A DNA stretch of 64,000 nt, taken from NCBI GenBank assembly GCA_007258455.2, contig VDFB02270651.1:489870711-489934710 (forward strand). The letters run 5' to 3'. Positions 9,425 through 21,631 of this stretch are shown piece by piece. The notes below the pieces were generated by a model. That model saw only the letters and a program-made list of their open reading frames with translations. It ran no database searches and was not told the DNA's origin. How positions within the stretch are numbered: the first letter of the stretch is position 1; the number at the start of each line of letters is the position of its first letter. The DNA is from Sequoia sempervirens (Eukaryota; Streptophyta; Pinopsida; Cupressales; Cupressaceae). The translations under genes and the position numbers were made by a program.

Positions 9425-11204
9425 GTCAAAAAATCAGATCGAAAATCAAATCAAAGGTCCAGGATCCATCCATCAAACAAAATCAAATCAAGTTCAAATT
9501 CAGGATCAAAAGAAATCGGCATTTCAGATCAGGCGTCAAATCAAATCCTCGATTCGTTCCGGATCCAGAAATCAAACGCATCAGTTCAAATCAAATCAAA
9601 AGAGCAGGCTCGCGCGTCATCAATCAAAATCCTCCGGTCGGTCAGTCAAATCAAAATCGGAAGTCGAAAGACAAAGTCAGATCGAAGATCAAAAGTCGAA
9701 AGGAAAAGGGCTCGAAAGTCGTCGGGCAAAATCGTCATCAAAATCGGTAATCAAAATCAAAGTCTCAGGATTCAGGTTCGTCCGGAAATCCGAAATCCGG
9801 AAAAGAAGTCAAAGACATCAAAATCCGGAAGTCTCCGGGATTCGTTCCGGAGTCAAAAATCGAAAAATCAGAAATCAAAATAGGTCAGAGTCCATCTCAA
9901 AATAAAATCATCCGGCATTCCGAAATCAGCGCATCAAAATCCGGTCAGATCCAGAGATCCGGAAACAAAAGATCAGATCCGAAACTCGCGTCGTCGAAAT
10001 CCATCATCAAAAATCCGAGATTCAAGTTCCAGTCCGTCAAAATCAAATCGACATCACAAAATCAGAAAAATCCATCCGTCCAGGGTCAAATCAAAAATCA
10101 AACAATCAATCCAGGGCGTCATCCCTCCGTCCAGTTAAAGTTCAGGATCCGAGAGATCAAAAACAAAATCGAAAAATCAGAAGACGTCATCAAAATCCGG
10201 TCAGGGTCCAGAGATCCTCGGAAAATCAGATCAAAAATCCGGTCCGGTCCAGTCAAAAATCAAACATCAGAGAGATCGGCGTCAAAATCAGAGTTCAGGA
10301 TCCGTCAAACAAAGAAAGAAATCGTCAGAAGGATCATTTCATCAAAATCAGAAAAGAATCAAAATCCAAGAATCATCGTTCAGGATTCCGGTCAAAAATG
10401 CAAAAGGAAAAATCCAGAACAAAAGATCGGAAAAATCAAAATCTCGAGGTCAAGTTCCAGGGTCAAATGTCAAGAAAAATCAGAAAAATCCCTAAAGTCG
10501 AAAGTCAGGTCCTCAGGATTCAAATTCAGGATCCGGCTCAAAAGAAAAAGAAAAATCTCAGAAGAACAAAAGATCAAAATCCACGTCAGTCCGGTCCGTC
10601 TCGAAACAAAGAAATCAATCTCAGAAATCCGAAATCAAAATCCAGAAAAAGAATCAAAATCCAAAATCCGGTCAAATTCAAGTCCGGAAATCCAGAAAAT
10701 CAGGAAAATCGTCAGAACAAAGATCGGGGAAAAATCAAAATCAAAATCCGTCGAAATCAAAATTTCGCGCGTCAAATCAGGCATCCGGTCAGGGTCAAAT
10801 CAAAATCAGGCATCAGGAAACATCCATCAAAATCTCAAATTCGGTCAGGATCCATCAAAACGCTTTGCATCGCTTTCCATCAGATCAGTCAAATCAAACT
10901 TTTAACTCAAATCAAACTTTCCGCTTTTGCGAAATCAATCCAGCTCAAAATCTCAGGGTCAGGATCATAGGATCCGGAAATAAAAATCCGAAAAAGGAAA
11001 AGGAAAAATCAAACGAAAGAAATCCAGAGAAAGAATCAAAATCCAGGTCAGGTCAAAATCGTCACTCGAAATCGGTCAGAAATCGAAATCAGAAATCCAG
11101 AGTCGAAATCCAAGTTCACGTTCAAAGTCCAGGGTCAAAAAGGATAAAAATAAATCGTCGAAAAAAAATCCCATCCAAAATCTCAAAGTTAAGTCAGAGA
11201 TCCG
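9425..11204. repeat. 1.8-kb CAAAATC/CCGG low-complexity island
   Basis: Built almost wholly from short words (ATCAAAATC, TCCGG, GTCAGG, AGATC, TCGAAA) with hardly any TT or TA, and richer in CpG than the surrounding AT-rich DNA. Long open frames (9419-9883, 10398-10970, 10865-11272 on +) result from the shortage of TA and encode only Lys/Ser/Gln/Asn/Arg-rich sequence, so no gene is called. No fixed repeat period is visible by eye. Confidence 0.65.
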
Positions 11205-11312
11205 TTAGAGGAGAGAGAGGAGAGGGGAGTGGGAGAAAGATAGAGGGTAGGGGGTACAAGGGTTTGGGGTGATAGGGTTAAGGGTTTAAGGGTTAGGGTT
11301 TATTTTTTTTAT
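11205..11312 (+). repeat. G-rich/telomere-like repeat, continuation
   Basis: GAGAGAGAGGAGAGGGGAGTG, GATAGAGGGTAGGGGGT and then GATAGGGTTAAGGGTTTAAG and TTAGGGTTTA. It matches the unit at 9105-9424. Confidence 0.7.
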
Positions 11313-11757
11313 TTTCATTGATTTATGTTTTATTAATGTGTACAATAATTTTATAATTATATAATACTTAATTTTAAAATTTACATAGTTTCCCATGGAA
11401 CAATTCGATGGAAAAAATTATATAAGTTGTATATAAGTGTATATAAGATTCTTGAACTTAAGAATTACATAAAACAAATATAAGTTGTATATAATTGTAA
11501 TTTAGGAAAAATGATTTTAAAAAAATTCACTACATTTCAAATAAGGATTGAAAGCATATATATGGGTTTACATGCAACCAAAAAAAGTGAGAGATGATGC
11601 TATCAAAGATTCTTGAACTTAAGACTTTTCCATGGAACAAATATGTACATATAATTGTAATTTATACAAAATGATTTACAACTATGTACAAGTTACTATA
11701 AGTTCTTATTTGAACATGTATAAGGTTACAAGTGAGCTTGAAAACCATGGATATAAT
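11313..11757. other. AT-rich 3' flank of the transposase gene
   Basis: No open frame of note. Contains near repeats of ATATAAGTTGTATATAA and of the word AAGATTCTTGAACTTAAGA (about 11449 and 11606). Possibly the 3' UTR or downstream region of the minus-strand transposase gene. Confidence 0.4.
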
Positions 11758-13832
11758 CTAAGTCAAAGATTTTGGTTCAGCCCACTCTTCAATAACATGT
11801 AGAATTTTTTGATGGTCATCACTATCTAGTCTCCATTTTCTTCGACGCGCATTTGGAACTGCATGAGGATGTAGAGTGGTAGCAATTATTAAGTGACTAT
11901 ATTGATATACCTTGTTATCAGGTTGATATTCAACAAAATTAATCCCATGTTGAACAAATTTGACTTGTTTTAGATACGTCCCTTGCAATACAATAGAACC
12001 TACATGGTAAACATGAACCTAAGGAAAGACATATGAACATGTGCAACATTTTCGTGCTCAAGGTTTGTACAATATATATTTAATGTTTATAATGTAATGT
12101 GCACATGTGAATACAATGTATATAAAAAATTAAATTCAAACTCACCTTTGGGAAATAACATTCCATCACTTGTTCTAGGTTCTGTTAGCTTATTCCTCTC
12201 TTCTGTGCAACGCAATAAATAATAGCTAACACCTTTGATGTTTCTAGGATCTTCTATGACTGCAAAAACATCTCCTGTACATAGCATTTACACAAAAAAA
12301 ATCTTAAAAAATTAGAAATTTCTCTAAATATCATTAACTAGATATATATAATATTTAAATTATTGGAAACTTACACATCTGTACCTTTTCTAACCAATCC
12401 TGAAATATGGTCATAATCAATTGAAATTAAAGAAATGTCTTCAAATCTTTCTTCCTCGTTTTCATCATATGTTTCTGAAACAACTAGTGGCATTGTATCC
12501 CATTTACCAACATATCCAAGTTCTTGATTGTTGCATGCATAATCAAAGTTTCCCTCAATGCACTCAGTGCAAAAACAAGAGTAATCCCTTGTGTCTAATA
12601 TCCATCCATGGCGACTATCTAAACTCCTAACACAATGCAAAGATCTTGTTTTTTCTACCCTCTTGCATCCATGCATCGATCTTCTATCCACACCTAGATA
12701 CATATGTACAACAAAAAACTTATGTGAACAAATATGTATATATATATATTAAATTTAAATAAATTCAAATTTTTGATTTAATGTAATTTATACATACCCG
12801 ATATCTCCCAAAACACTCTATGTGGAATGTGTTGGTTTTTTTTTGACGATGTGCCAATCACATTTGATGCAAAGTGTTTCTTGCACCATTCAACAACATC
12901 ATTTGCATTGTCTAGACGATCTTCTAGATAACTCATTTGATTCTTTCTTAAAGCTCATTTGATGCAAGCTTCTGCTCCATCATGCTCACCCTTTCCATGC
13001 CCACTCTCAAAAAACTCCAAACATGTGGTATTTTGTAGATTTTATGATATCTACAAAGTGCATAGAATGGCCATGAAGATTTGAATTGTGCCACACATCC
13101 ATTTGACCATACAAAATGATTTTCAAATTTTACACCCCTACTTCTCAAATTCTCAAAAAATATTGTAAAGCAATGTTGTACAAAAAGTGTGTCATGCTCT
13201 TTATCATCACTAATATAAAAGTGATATTCTTTCTTAATGGCTCATTCTTCATCTATACTCTCAACACCATCCAATTCTAATTGTGCATGTCGATAACTCA
13301 CATGAACCATAATAGTGATCTGCTTTGAAAATTAATAATCTAATTGAATATCCTTTTGATGTACAAAGGAGTAATTTTCTCCAAATTCAACTACTGATAG
13401 AACTATTCCATGTGGGAAAGTATCTCTCAATGTTTGGAATTGTTGTGCTTTCTACTTAGCAAAAAAGGAATGATGTATGTATGGTCGTATCAATTTTCAA
13501 AAATCTTCCATAAAATTTCCAATGGGAATCTCCTCTTCTACATAGTTCAACCTTGTGGATTCTTTCCCAAATTTTTTTTGTAACTTTACATACTTGTACC
13601 TGTGTCTGTAAAATATGTGAATAACTAATAAAACACACTTGAACAATTAAACATTACATCAAAGAGAATCCAAATAACAATCTATGAGAAATTGAAACAA
13701 ATAAACTCTCTAAAAGTAGTACTTAGCTCTTGCAATTTGATGTCTTTGTTAGGTCAATATCCTCAATTCTTGAAGGAAATTTAGCCAAATTGCCATATGT
13801 CTCACAAATTCTGTTTATGCAGTTTATTTGAG

Positions 13833-14624
13833 GGGTATGTGTAGGATCATGATGGGCCACAAAGTGGCAATATGATGGGTATGTGGCTGACAACTTTTTT
13901 TTCACAAAAACTGATGAAACGAAAAGGGTTTTTAAAGGAGATTTCCAGCTTTCCACCAATATAAATTATGCTATACTTTGAATTTAATAAGTAATTATTA
14001 TTCATTTTCCATTTGAATTATGACTAAAGTCTTGATTGATAGGATGATTGAAAAATATCTATAGCTTTCAAACGACATCACATTTTTTGAATCCAAAACA
14101 TGTGTCACATTTTATGCTTCACATACTATAGGATTAAAAAAATAAAAATTGAATTTCATGAAGTTTTGACTAAGTTAAGGTGGTCAGACATACGAGTTTT
14201 TATATTTTTTAAAGTTGTAATAAAAAAATCATAATTAATTATTTACTTGGAAAAAAGTTATAAAAAAATATGCATCACATTGGGACATGAGTCCTCTACT
14301 TATATCTAAAATATTATAAAAAAAATATTATCATTTTATTGAGGTTATGGTGGTTAGACAGACACCTAGACTTCTTATTTTTTCCCTAAAATTTAAGTAC
14401 TATTGCATTGAAATTTGAAATTTTCACCAAATAGATTTTTTTAAAAAAAAAAAACCTAGTAGTTTAGAAACTAAATTCAATTTTCTACAACTTATATTCT
14501 TACATATTTTTGAAATAATATAGATAACTTATTCAATTTTTTATGCCAAGTTGCCTAACTTTGATTTTTCTGATTTTTTGCCACTTAAGGGCTTGTTTTT
14601 TCCATGATGATCCTACACATACCC
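13833..14624 (+). mobile_element. MITE, 792 bp, GGGTATGTG termini, TSD TGAG
   Basis: TIRs of about 22 bp: left GGGTATGTGTAGGATCATGA, right the inverse of GGGTATGTGTAGGATCATCA. Flanked by TGAG at 13829-13832 and 14625-14628. It is inserted in a transposase exon, and removal with one TGAG restores the reading frame (...GPQ joined to INCINRICE...). It aligns over nearly its whole length with the element at 29425-30164. No coding sequence. Confidence 0.9.
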
Positions 14625-15539
14625 TGAGGTCCATTTTCATGATCACATAATATAGAATTTATGAACAAACTTTCCTATTTAGGAGGTTCATTTTGAAACC
14701 CACATCTTTCTCCTCTCATCTTTTGAAACAGCTAATAGTAGAGATCAAATTCAATATGATAACGTCAACAAGTTTCAAAAAACTTGTTTATCTTCACATA
14801 ATATGGCATTAACCTTTGAAACATTGCTTTCCCAATCTTTATATGAGGATATGCATTACAAAAGTTCATATACATCTCAAATTGTGCTATGTCTAGCCAA
14901 TGTTTGATATGATTTTGATAAATACTAGGTCCAATCTTGTGTCTCATAACATCTCTAGTATTTGATGATGGATGACTCTGATCATGCCAAAAACCTGAGA
15001 CTAATTTCCTAACAACATCTTCAATCCTGTCAAAACAGGGAGCTCTACACATAATTGCCCAATTGCCTTCTAAACTCTCATCCAAAAATTTTATCTTTTT
15101 CTCATATTTTATCAATGTGGTTCTACTATAACCAATTTCAGTTGAAAGTGTAGACATTTTTCTTTTCCTTGCTATATCTTGATGTACAATAGATGTCAAC
15201 ATCACCCTTCTTATAGTGGCCTTATCCACTGATCAAGATCCTTTCCCAATGGAATCTAAAACCTTTTTAACATTTTGAACAATATCCTTTTGTAATCCCA
15301 TGTGTTTCTTCTTATTTGATGCTGAATGAACACCCAAAAATTGTAATGACTCTTTGAGCTCATCACAAAGAAGTAAACGTGATAACAATTGGGTTTTTTC
15401 AAGTGTATCAAGATGATTGAAATGATGATTGATCATTCCATTTACAGATTTATTCATTGACCTCTTTCTCTTATTATAAGGCTGGTTGGCATAATATTTA
15501 GTTTCTCCATATCCATTTCAAGTAAATGTCTAAATTTCT

Positions 15540-16044
15540 ATGAGAAATTTGTTTCCCCACCTTCTCAACTAGTTTTATATGCTCATCCATACCAGTAGGA
15601 GGAAGTGATCTTGACCCCTCTCCAACATGCATTTTTTGAACTTGTGCCTCCTCCCTATCTTCAAGGACCATGCATTCTTGAGTGGATTCATTTGATCCAA
15701 TGTCTAGATTTGGCTCGACTTGAGCATGAAAACTTCTTGCTTGTTGAGCCCTTCCTACACATGTGTCACAAAATATTTTGCAAACAAAAGTGAGAGATGA
15801 TGTTATATAAGTGAAGTTTATGTATGCAAGCAAACAAACTGATAAAACATGATGCTATAAGTGATAGAAGTTTGTGCTAGTTTTATATTCTCATCCATAC
15901 CAGTACAAGGAAGTGATCTTGACCCCTCTCCAACAAGCATTGTTTGAACTTGGGTCTCCTCCCTAACTTCAAGGTCCACATTTTCTTCAATGAATTTATT
16001 TGATCCAATAGCTAGATTTGGCTCAACTCCAGCTTGAGGAGTCC
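15540..16044 (-). repeat. Tandemly duplicated transposase exon
   Basis: Minus-strand segments starting at 16044 and at 15754 each encode VEPNL-IGSN, E-QVQ-M-VGEGSRSLP and TGMDE-IKL, with about two thirds of residues shared. Each is preceded by a plausible 3' splice site (CTCTAG, TGTGTAG). This indicates an intragenic duplication of about 290 bp. Confidence 0.75.
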
Positions 16045-16436
16045 CTAGAGCATAAAACATAAAAAAAAATTGAGAATATTGAAGTGATTAAAATAAAATA
16101 CCAAAGACACAAAACACAAATATTTAAACAAAAAGAATTGGCTTAAGGAATTGGAGTCAAGGATCATATAAACATTGCAACTTGCATGACCAATATGACT
16201 TGAGGACATTTAAAAGTATTTATAGTCATTCAAGTTAAATGATGGTTAGAAACCTTCAAAGTAAAATTCCTAAACACACACTTGAGAGTGAGAGAGAGAA
16301 GAAACAAGCATGTACCTTGTTTCTTTCTATGATAATTTTCCAAGTTTTCTTCACGCCTCTTTTGTTCTTCTTCTTTTGACAACTTTCGTTGAGACACATT
16401 TTTTCTTTTTCTTTGTTGTCCCATTTTCTTCTTCAA

Positions 16437-17424
16437 CTTAAAGATGACTCATAACAAGTCCTCTACCAACTTAGTTAAATTATCCTCCAATTTTTTCCTT
16501 GATTGATAAAGATGAAAAGTTGTCGAGCTCCAATATTTTCCTCCATGATAAATGTGCAAAAACTTCTCCAAAATCTGCACTCCAAGTGATATAAATGAGA
16601 ATTAATCTTGCAATTTGATATCCAAAATAATGAAAAATAAGCTTCTATTTATATGCATATGGGATGGGAAAAAAATTATTCTAGTGTACATGGAATAACT
16701 AGATCCTAGTTTAAATGAATCAAGTAGTAAACAAACAAGTTATTTCATTGTGGAGTTTGTTGTTATTTAATTCATAGGTATGCACAACATATCTAGTAAT
16801 TTTAGAATTTTGTTAAAGTGTCAAAAATGTATATTAGAGGTATAATTTGAATTGAATTTCAAGTTACTTTTCAAAAACATATAATAGCTCGATATAATTT
16901 GAATTGAATTTTCTTAATTATATTTGAATTGAATTTCAAGTTACTTGTCAAAAAGATTATATCTTGTTCTAACTCAATGGTTCATGTTGCTTAAGTCATT
17001 TTTAAAAAAATATTTATTGTGATCAACATGAATGAACTTAATTATAAGGAAATGTAAGCTGTAAGAGATCATAAAATAAGAAAACATGTATGTATATTGA
17101 ATATTTAAAGCAAATGCATACATATATTATGTGTAAAGATGTTTAAACCATAAGCAAACACATGCACATACATGCAAAGGGATTCAATACATATAAACAT
17201 AACACATATTATAAGAAAAGAGGAAAATGTATGTATATATCATATAAGAAAATATATGTACATATCATAAAAGAAAAATGTAAATTAAATATCATCAAAT
17301 GGTGAATAATAAAGATCAAAAAATAAGCAAATGTAAGTTAGAGATCATCAAATATGAAATACTATTAAAGATCATCATATAATCAAATACATGTGGTAAA
17401 GATCATAAATCTAGAGTGCATGGC
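16437..17424. other. AT-rich spacer between the two transposon genes
   Basis: Likely 5' region of the transposase gene and 3' region of the second gene. Contains short repeats of AATTTGAATTGAATTTCAAG (about 16846 and 16925) and many ATGTATATAT-type words. No open frame. Confidence 0.4.
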
Positions 17425-19129
17425 CTAATATGAATGTCTACTCTTGGACGAATCGCCATCTGATTGAGAATGGTCCTACTCTGATGGATATGTTGAGCCC
17501 TACAAATAAAATTGTCTACAAGATGTGTTAAATACATATAAATTATATTTAATGAATTTTATGAAAGTTATTTTTAAATGAACTTGTATTTTTAAATATC
17601 AATCTAGATCTATACATACATAAACATATTACATGTACATATACACGTGTGATTATATAAAAATGTAATACTCACATGTCCACTAGCAGCAGATTCATCC
17701 ACAGAGTCACATCAATCATGCACATGATCTGGACCAAGGCTAGGAGTGATATGATGTATGTCCACCTATAACAATATATATACACATATATATCAACTTA
17801 CATGAATATCTAGTTAAAAAAAAATTAAAAATAATGAAAAAAGAATTGAAACATGCACATGCACACATACATGCACATCATCTGATATCGGATGACCTGA
17901 GTCCTCTGAAACAGTCGCCTCCACCATATCCACCAAATGATCAAGCAATGAATAAACATACGCATCCATTTGATCTATCCCATGTCATTCCATAAATGAT
18001 GAATGTAGAGGACTATGAAGGTGAGATGGCATTGGTGATGATGAACTAGAACCAATCAACATATCAGTAAAACCCATAGTCTGTGTAGCTGTCGTATGAA
18101 CTATAGGTGGATCCTGATGTGCACTAGTGATCGACTGAGAGTGATGGGATCCTAGAACTAAACAAAATTTTCATCTAAAATGATCTCTAACATGTTCTAT
18201 ACTGATCCCATTGTCTGATGCAATGTGGGCATATGCCTCCAACAGGTCCTCAGCCAAACAATACAGAGTCATGTGTGCCATATCTCCTATAAGTCCATCA
18301 AGCTGTGTAGGAGTAGGGATGCTAGCCACTCTAAGAGGATCCATGGTGGTCCACTGTGTTGAAAATGGTGTGGATTGGGAATGCCTAGATGTCAAATACT
18401 GACCTACATGATCATCAGATATCCTATTGGTGGCAATTGCAATGTCACCTATAGTGTCAATTGCTTCCTTTTGGGAAGTAACGATAACCTCATTTGCTAT
18501 GGGGGCTAGAGCTTGGGTGAGAGCAGGAGACCTATCACCAACCAATACCCTACACACTGGGGGTGGTCTATCTACTTGATGATAGGTGGGCCTATCAGTA
18601 ACCATGCCCTTGACCAACATGTGGTGGAATGTCTAGATAGTTAACTTTGAGGCCCAAATGGACCTCAACATACAATTTCTGAACAAAATACAATGGAATC
18701 TAGTCATTGTTTTGGTATAGACCATGTGTTGTGTGAAATCATGGGTAGATCAATGAGGCCATAGCATGATCGACACATCTAGTGACCTGGTATCCCCTAA
18801 CCTTACGCTCATTTTGATAAAATGGAAAACAAGTTACTTTTATCATTTCTTTGGTGACACTATCCTGTATTTGTTTAAGGGGAACATCACCTTGTACTTC
18901 TTCCCGCATGTAGGAAAGAATAGTAGTCACTCTATCTAGGGAATATGCACTAGTCCTCTCAAGTTCATCTTTTAGTTTTTTCTAGACTATGCAATATTAA
19001 CATGCATGGTTCACTATATGTCTCCGGGTTTGCACCCTGTACTAATGAATCTCTCAATTTTTTAATCTCATTACTAGTATTTACAAACAAAGAATCTAGC
19101 ATAGGTGGAACATGATCTGCATTTTCCAT
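17425..19129 (-). pseudogene. Second gene of the 19-kb transposon, function unknown
   Basis: Minus-strand coding with normal protein complexity, on the same strand as the transposase and upstream of it. Start ATG at 19129 (MENADHVPPMLDSLFV). Blocks: 19129-18965, 18930-18740 (after a frameshift: TTILSYMREEVQGDVPLK, then YQVTRCVDHAMASLI), 18620-18171 (AIDTIGDIAIATNRISDDH, then MAHMTLYCLAEDLLEAYAH), about 18166-17890 (Ser/His/Asp-rich), and a tail from a 3' splice site at 17500 ending SSKSRHSY, stop at 17425. No domain recognised. By analogy with two-gene TIR transposons it may encode an accessory protein; this is inference. At least one frameshift (about 18966) and stops near 18739 and 17695 suggest decay. 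Confidence 0.5.
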
Positions 19130-20657
19130 GTTATATATATATATACAATACACCTAAAAGAGCAATGAGACTTTGGTAAATAATATATCTGGATAAAGGG
19201 AATACAAATCTAAAATAGTTGTAATAATTCATCTACTCATCAATAATATTTTCATACCATTAACAATTTAAAAAGAATTGGAAGAAAACTATAATCTATA
19301 ACATAGCATCCTTAAATCATGGTTCAAATTTTAAATGAAATGATGAAAGAAAGAATAAGAATACAAAGATTAGTATAAAATTATTTGAAAATAATTGGGG
19401 ATAAAAATGTTTAATCTAATAGTTTTTAACATAAATGAACTTCAAAATAGGATTATGTAAGTGAAATCAAAGTTCTACTGCCTTCATTGAACCTATCCTA
19501 CTTGAAGTACAGTTCCAATATTCACAACTTGAGCCTCATTATTATATTGTTCAATCTGTTTACGTATCATACTACTAATTTCATCGGGTTGAATAGTTAC
19601 CATTAACACTAGTTAATTCTCTTTTGAAAAATAAGACCTACTATATTATATATAATATATAAGTAGTATTAATATATCAATATATATATAATGTTAATCA
19701 GTTATTTTTTTCATGGCTAGGAGCAGGTCGATATTATGTTCGATCGTACGTAAATGTATCTCATTATTCAAACGACTATTCAGAGTTCATAGAGCTCTTT
19801 GTACAGCTTGGCGAGAAATTTGTCGTTGAACCTATTCAATTACTCTTTGTTGTTCAAAGTGAATGGTCTCATTCTTTGAATTTTCTAATTGTTTCAAATT
19901 AACAGAAGCAACATTGATAAGATAGTCTTTTTCTTGTTAAGATATGTCTAAAATTAAGAAATTACACTCGAATATCAATATTCCATGTAAGAATCTCATA
20001 AAGAGGATGAATTTAATGGAAGATAATATAAAATCCTCCATATTAGGATGAATTTTATCATTACAATATGAGTGAAACATCTCAATTATATAGCCAAGAA
20101 CATAAAAAAATTATAGATTGGAAAGCAAAATAACCAGACATTTATCATATTTTGATATGTATAAAGTTTAGATACCATCAAACTATTTAAACTTATAGAT
20201 TGCATAAAGCTATAAATTGAATCATTAAAACTAATTTATTAAGAATCAAATCTAATAAAGTTTGACTTGATATTGCATACTTGTTATAAATATCTCACTA
20301 ATCCAACCATACATTTTATATATGTTAAAAAATATATAATTGTTATGCCCATAATTTTTCACTATATCTTGATGCAGATCTCCTTCAACTAGATCAATTA
20401 AAAATTATTTGTAATGTTGGAGGAAAATGGATTTAATATCATTAGATTTGTCATGGAACTACCTCTCTTGATCAACGATAGATATTATCCACTCTCAAGA
20501 ATGTAAATATTTTTGAGATAACTAAAAAATAATTTATATCCCTTATATCCTTTCATCCAATGTAGCCTATCTCTTAATTGAGATCCTCTACCACAATTAA
20601 GTTCAAATATTCTAAGTTTTATTTCAACGAAAGCAACCACTCATTTTAGAAAAGTTA
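19130..20657. other. AT-rich transposon interior without recognised genes
   Basis: Simple-sequence patches such as TATATATATA at 19136-19146 and 19680-19690. No frame that reads like a protein. Confidence 0.4.
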
Positions 20658-20880
20658 TTAGTAAGTGCTAAAGCCAAAACAAATTTTTTTTTCTATTTGG
20701 ATCCATATTTTTTTCCATTCTAGATCTCTTTCTAGCCATATTCTTATTGTAAGATCATAGGAAGGTAGTGCAATAGATTTAATCACATCATTCCACAATT
20801 GTATCCACTTACCATTTTGATGAGGTCTAGGAACATCAACCAAAGGGATATTAGGGAAGCAAGGTGATCAATTTGATTGA
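20658..20880 (-). pseudogene. Protein-like fragment, unrecognised
   Basis: An open stretch encodes VDVPRPHQNGKWIQLWND, then YDLTIRIWLERDLEWKKIW. Composition is protein-like rather than low-complexity, but I cannot assign a family. It lacks a supported start and is surrounded by stops, so it is probably a relic of a gene or retroelement captured in the transposon. Confidence 0.25.
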
Positions 20881-21631
20881 GGTGGGAAGTGTTGAGCTTG
20901 AGGAGAGATTATTAGGTATGAGGTATAAGAAGTTTGAAAGAATTGGGAGGTGATATGTGAGATAGGTTTAATAGAATCTACTTAAATAAGGGTGTTTTGT
21001 GGAGAGGGGACAATGGAAAGAGAAATAACTAAGTTTTAATCTATCAATACAACTAAGTTTCCCTTAGTTCACCATCTCTTTAGTTGGTCCAAGTGAACTA
21101 GTGATCAGTATAAGAATATTTTTTGTCTAAAATGGGATATAAACCCCTCATGGTATTTCTAGTTAGGATGTAGGAATTCAATTATTTTTTAGAGAGTTTA
21201 TGAGAACTAAACCAACTTGTATCTTGGTTTTTTCCACCATATCATATTCACCTCCTTGTAGCCATTTAGTCATAGGGAGGGCATAAAAATCCATTCCCAC
21301 AATTTAACTTGAGATGAGGAGTCATTAGGCATATTACAATAAAGAAAAAATGAATAGGTATTCCTTGCATTAGTAGTAAACACTAAGCACAATTTTTGTT
21401 GGGATCCACTCCTCAATAGATGATAAACTTAGCCAAGTATTGGGAAAGGTGGGTCAACCTTGCATTCTAATATTTTGATTTATTATTTTGTCCTCATATT
21501 AGGAAATGAGGCATCTCACTTTGTGTTGGTAGTTGTTTTTCATTTTTTGAATGCTTCAAGGGAGTTGTCTATGATGTTCTAAATGCATATAATATTATTA
21601 TAGCTTTATAAGATGAAACACTAGATTATTG
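20881..21631. other. AT-rich interior; possible LINE zinc-binding relic on minus
   Basis: Minus strand at about 21290-21420 reads NARNTYSFFLYCNMP, then VKLWEWIF. This loosely recalls the C-terminal zinc-binding region of plant LINE RTs, but frames are broken and only one cysteine is convincing. The rest is unassigned. Confidence 0.25.

Larger units (their letters stand above)
11758..16436 (-). pseudogene. Spliced DDE-type transposase-like gene, decayed
   Basis: Putative transposase of the 19.1-kb element. Exons read on the minus strand, mostly GT-AG bounded: 16436-16316 (Lys/Arg/Glu-rich start), 16044-~15870 and 15754-~15540 (a duplicated pair), ~15520-13723 (N-terminal domain ending PYYVKINKFFETC, interrupted by a MITE), 13605-12798 (core), 12693-12375 (Cys cluster RDYSCFCTECIEG, then YVGKWD), 12274-12146 and 12018-11758 (stop at 11758). 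The core holds VVEFGENY, HFVWSNGC, AQFKS and, one frame away, GHGKGEHDG. Similar proteins I recall from plants and cnidarians have D in VVDF and SDGC, so two presumed catalytic acids are changed (D to E, D to N). In-frame stops near 15232, 13455, 13344 and 13243 and frameshifts near 15520 and 13010 show decay. No database was searched; the transposase call rests on motifs and context. Confidence 0.7.

Noticed and set aside
9419..11272. Three open frames in the CAAAATC island
   Set aside because: They arise from the near absence of TA dinucleotides; sequence is Lys/Ser/Gln/Arg-rich and unlike a folded protein.
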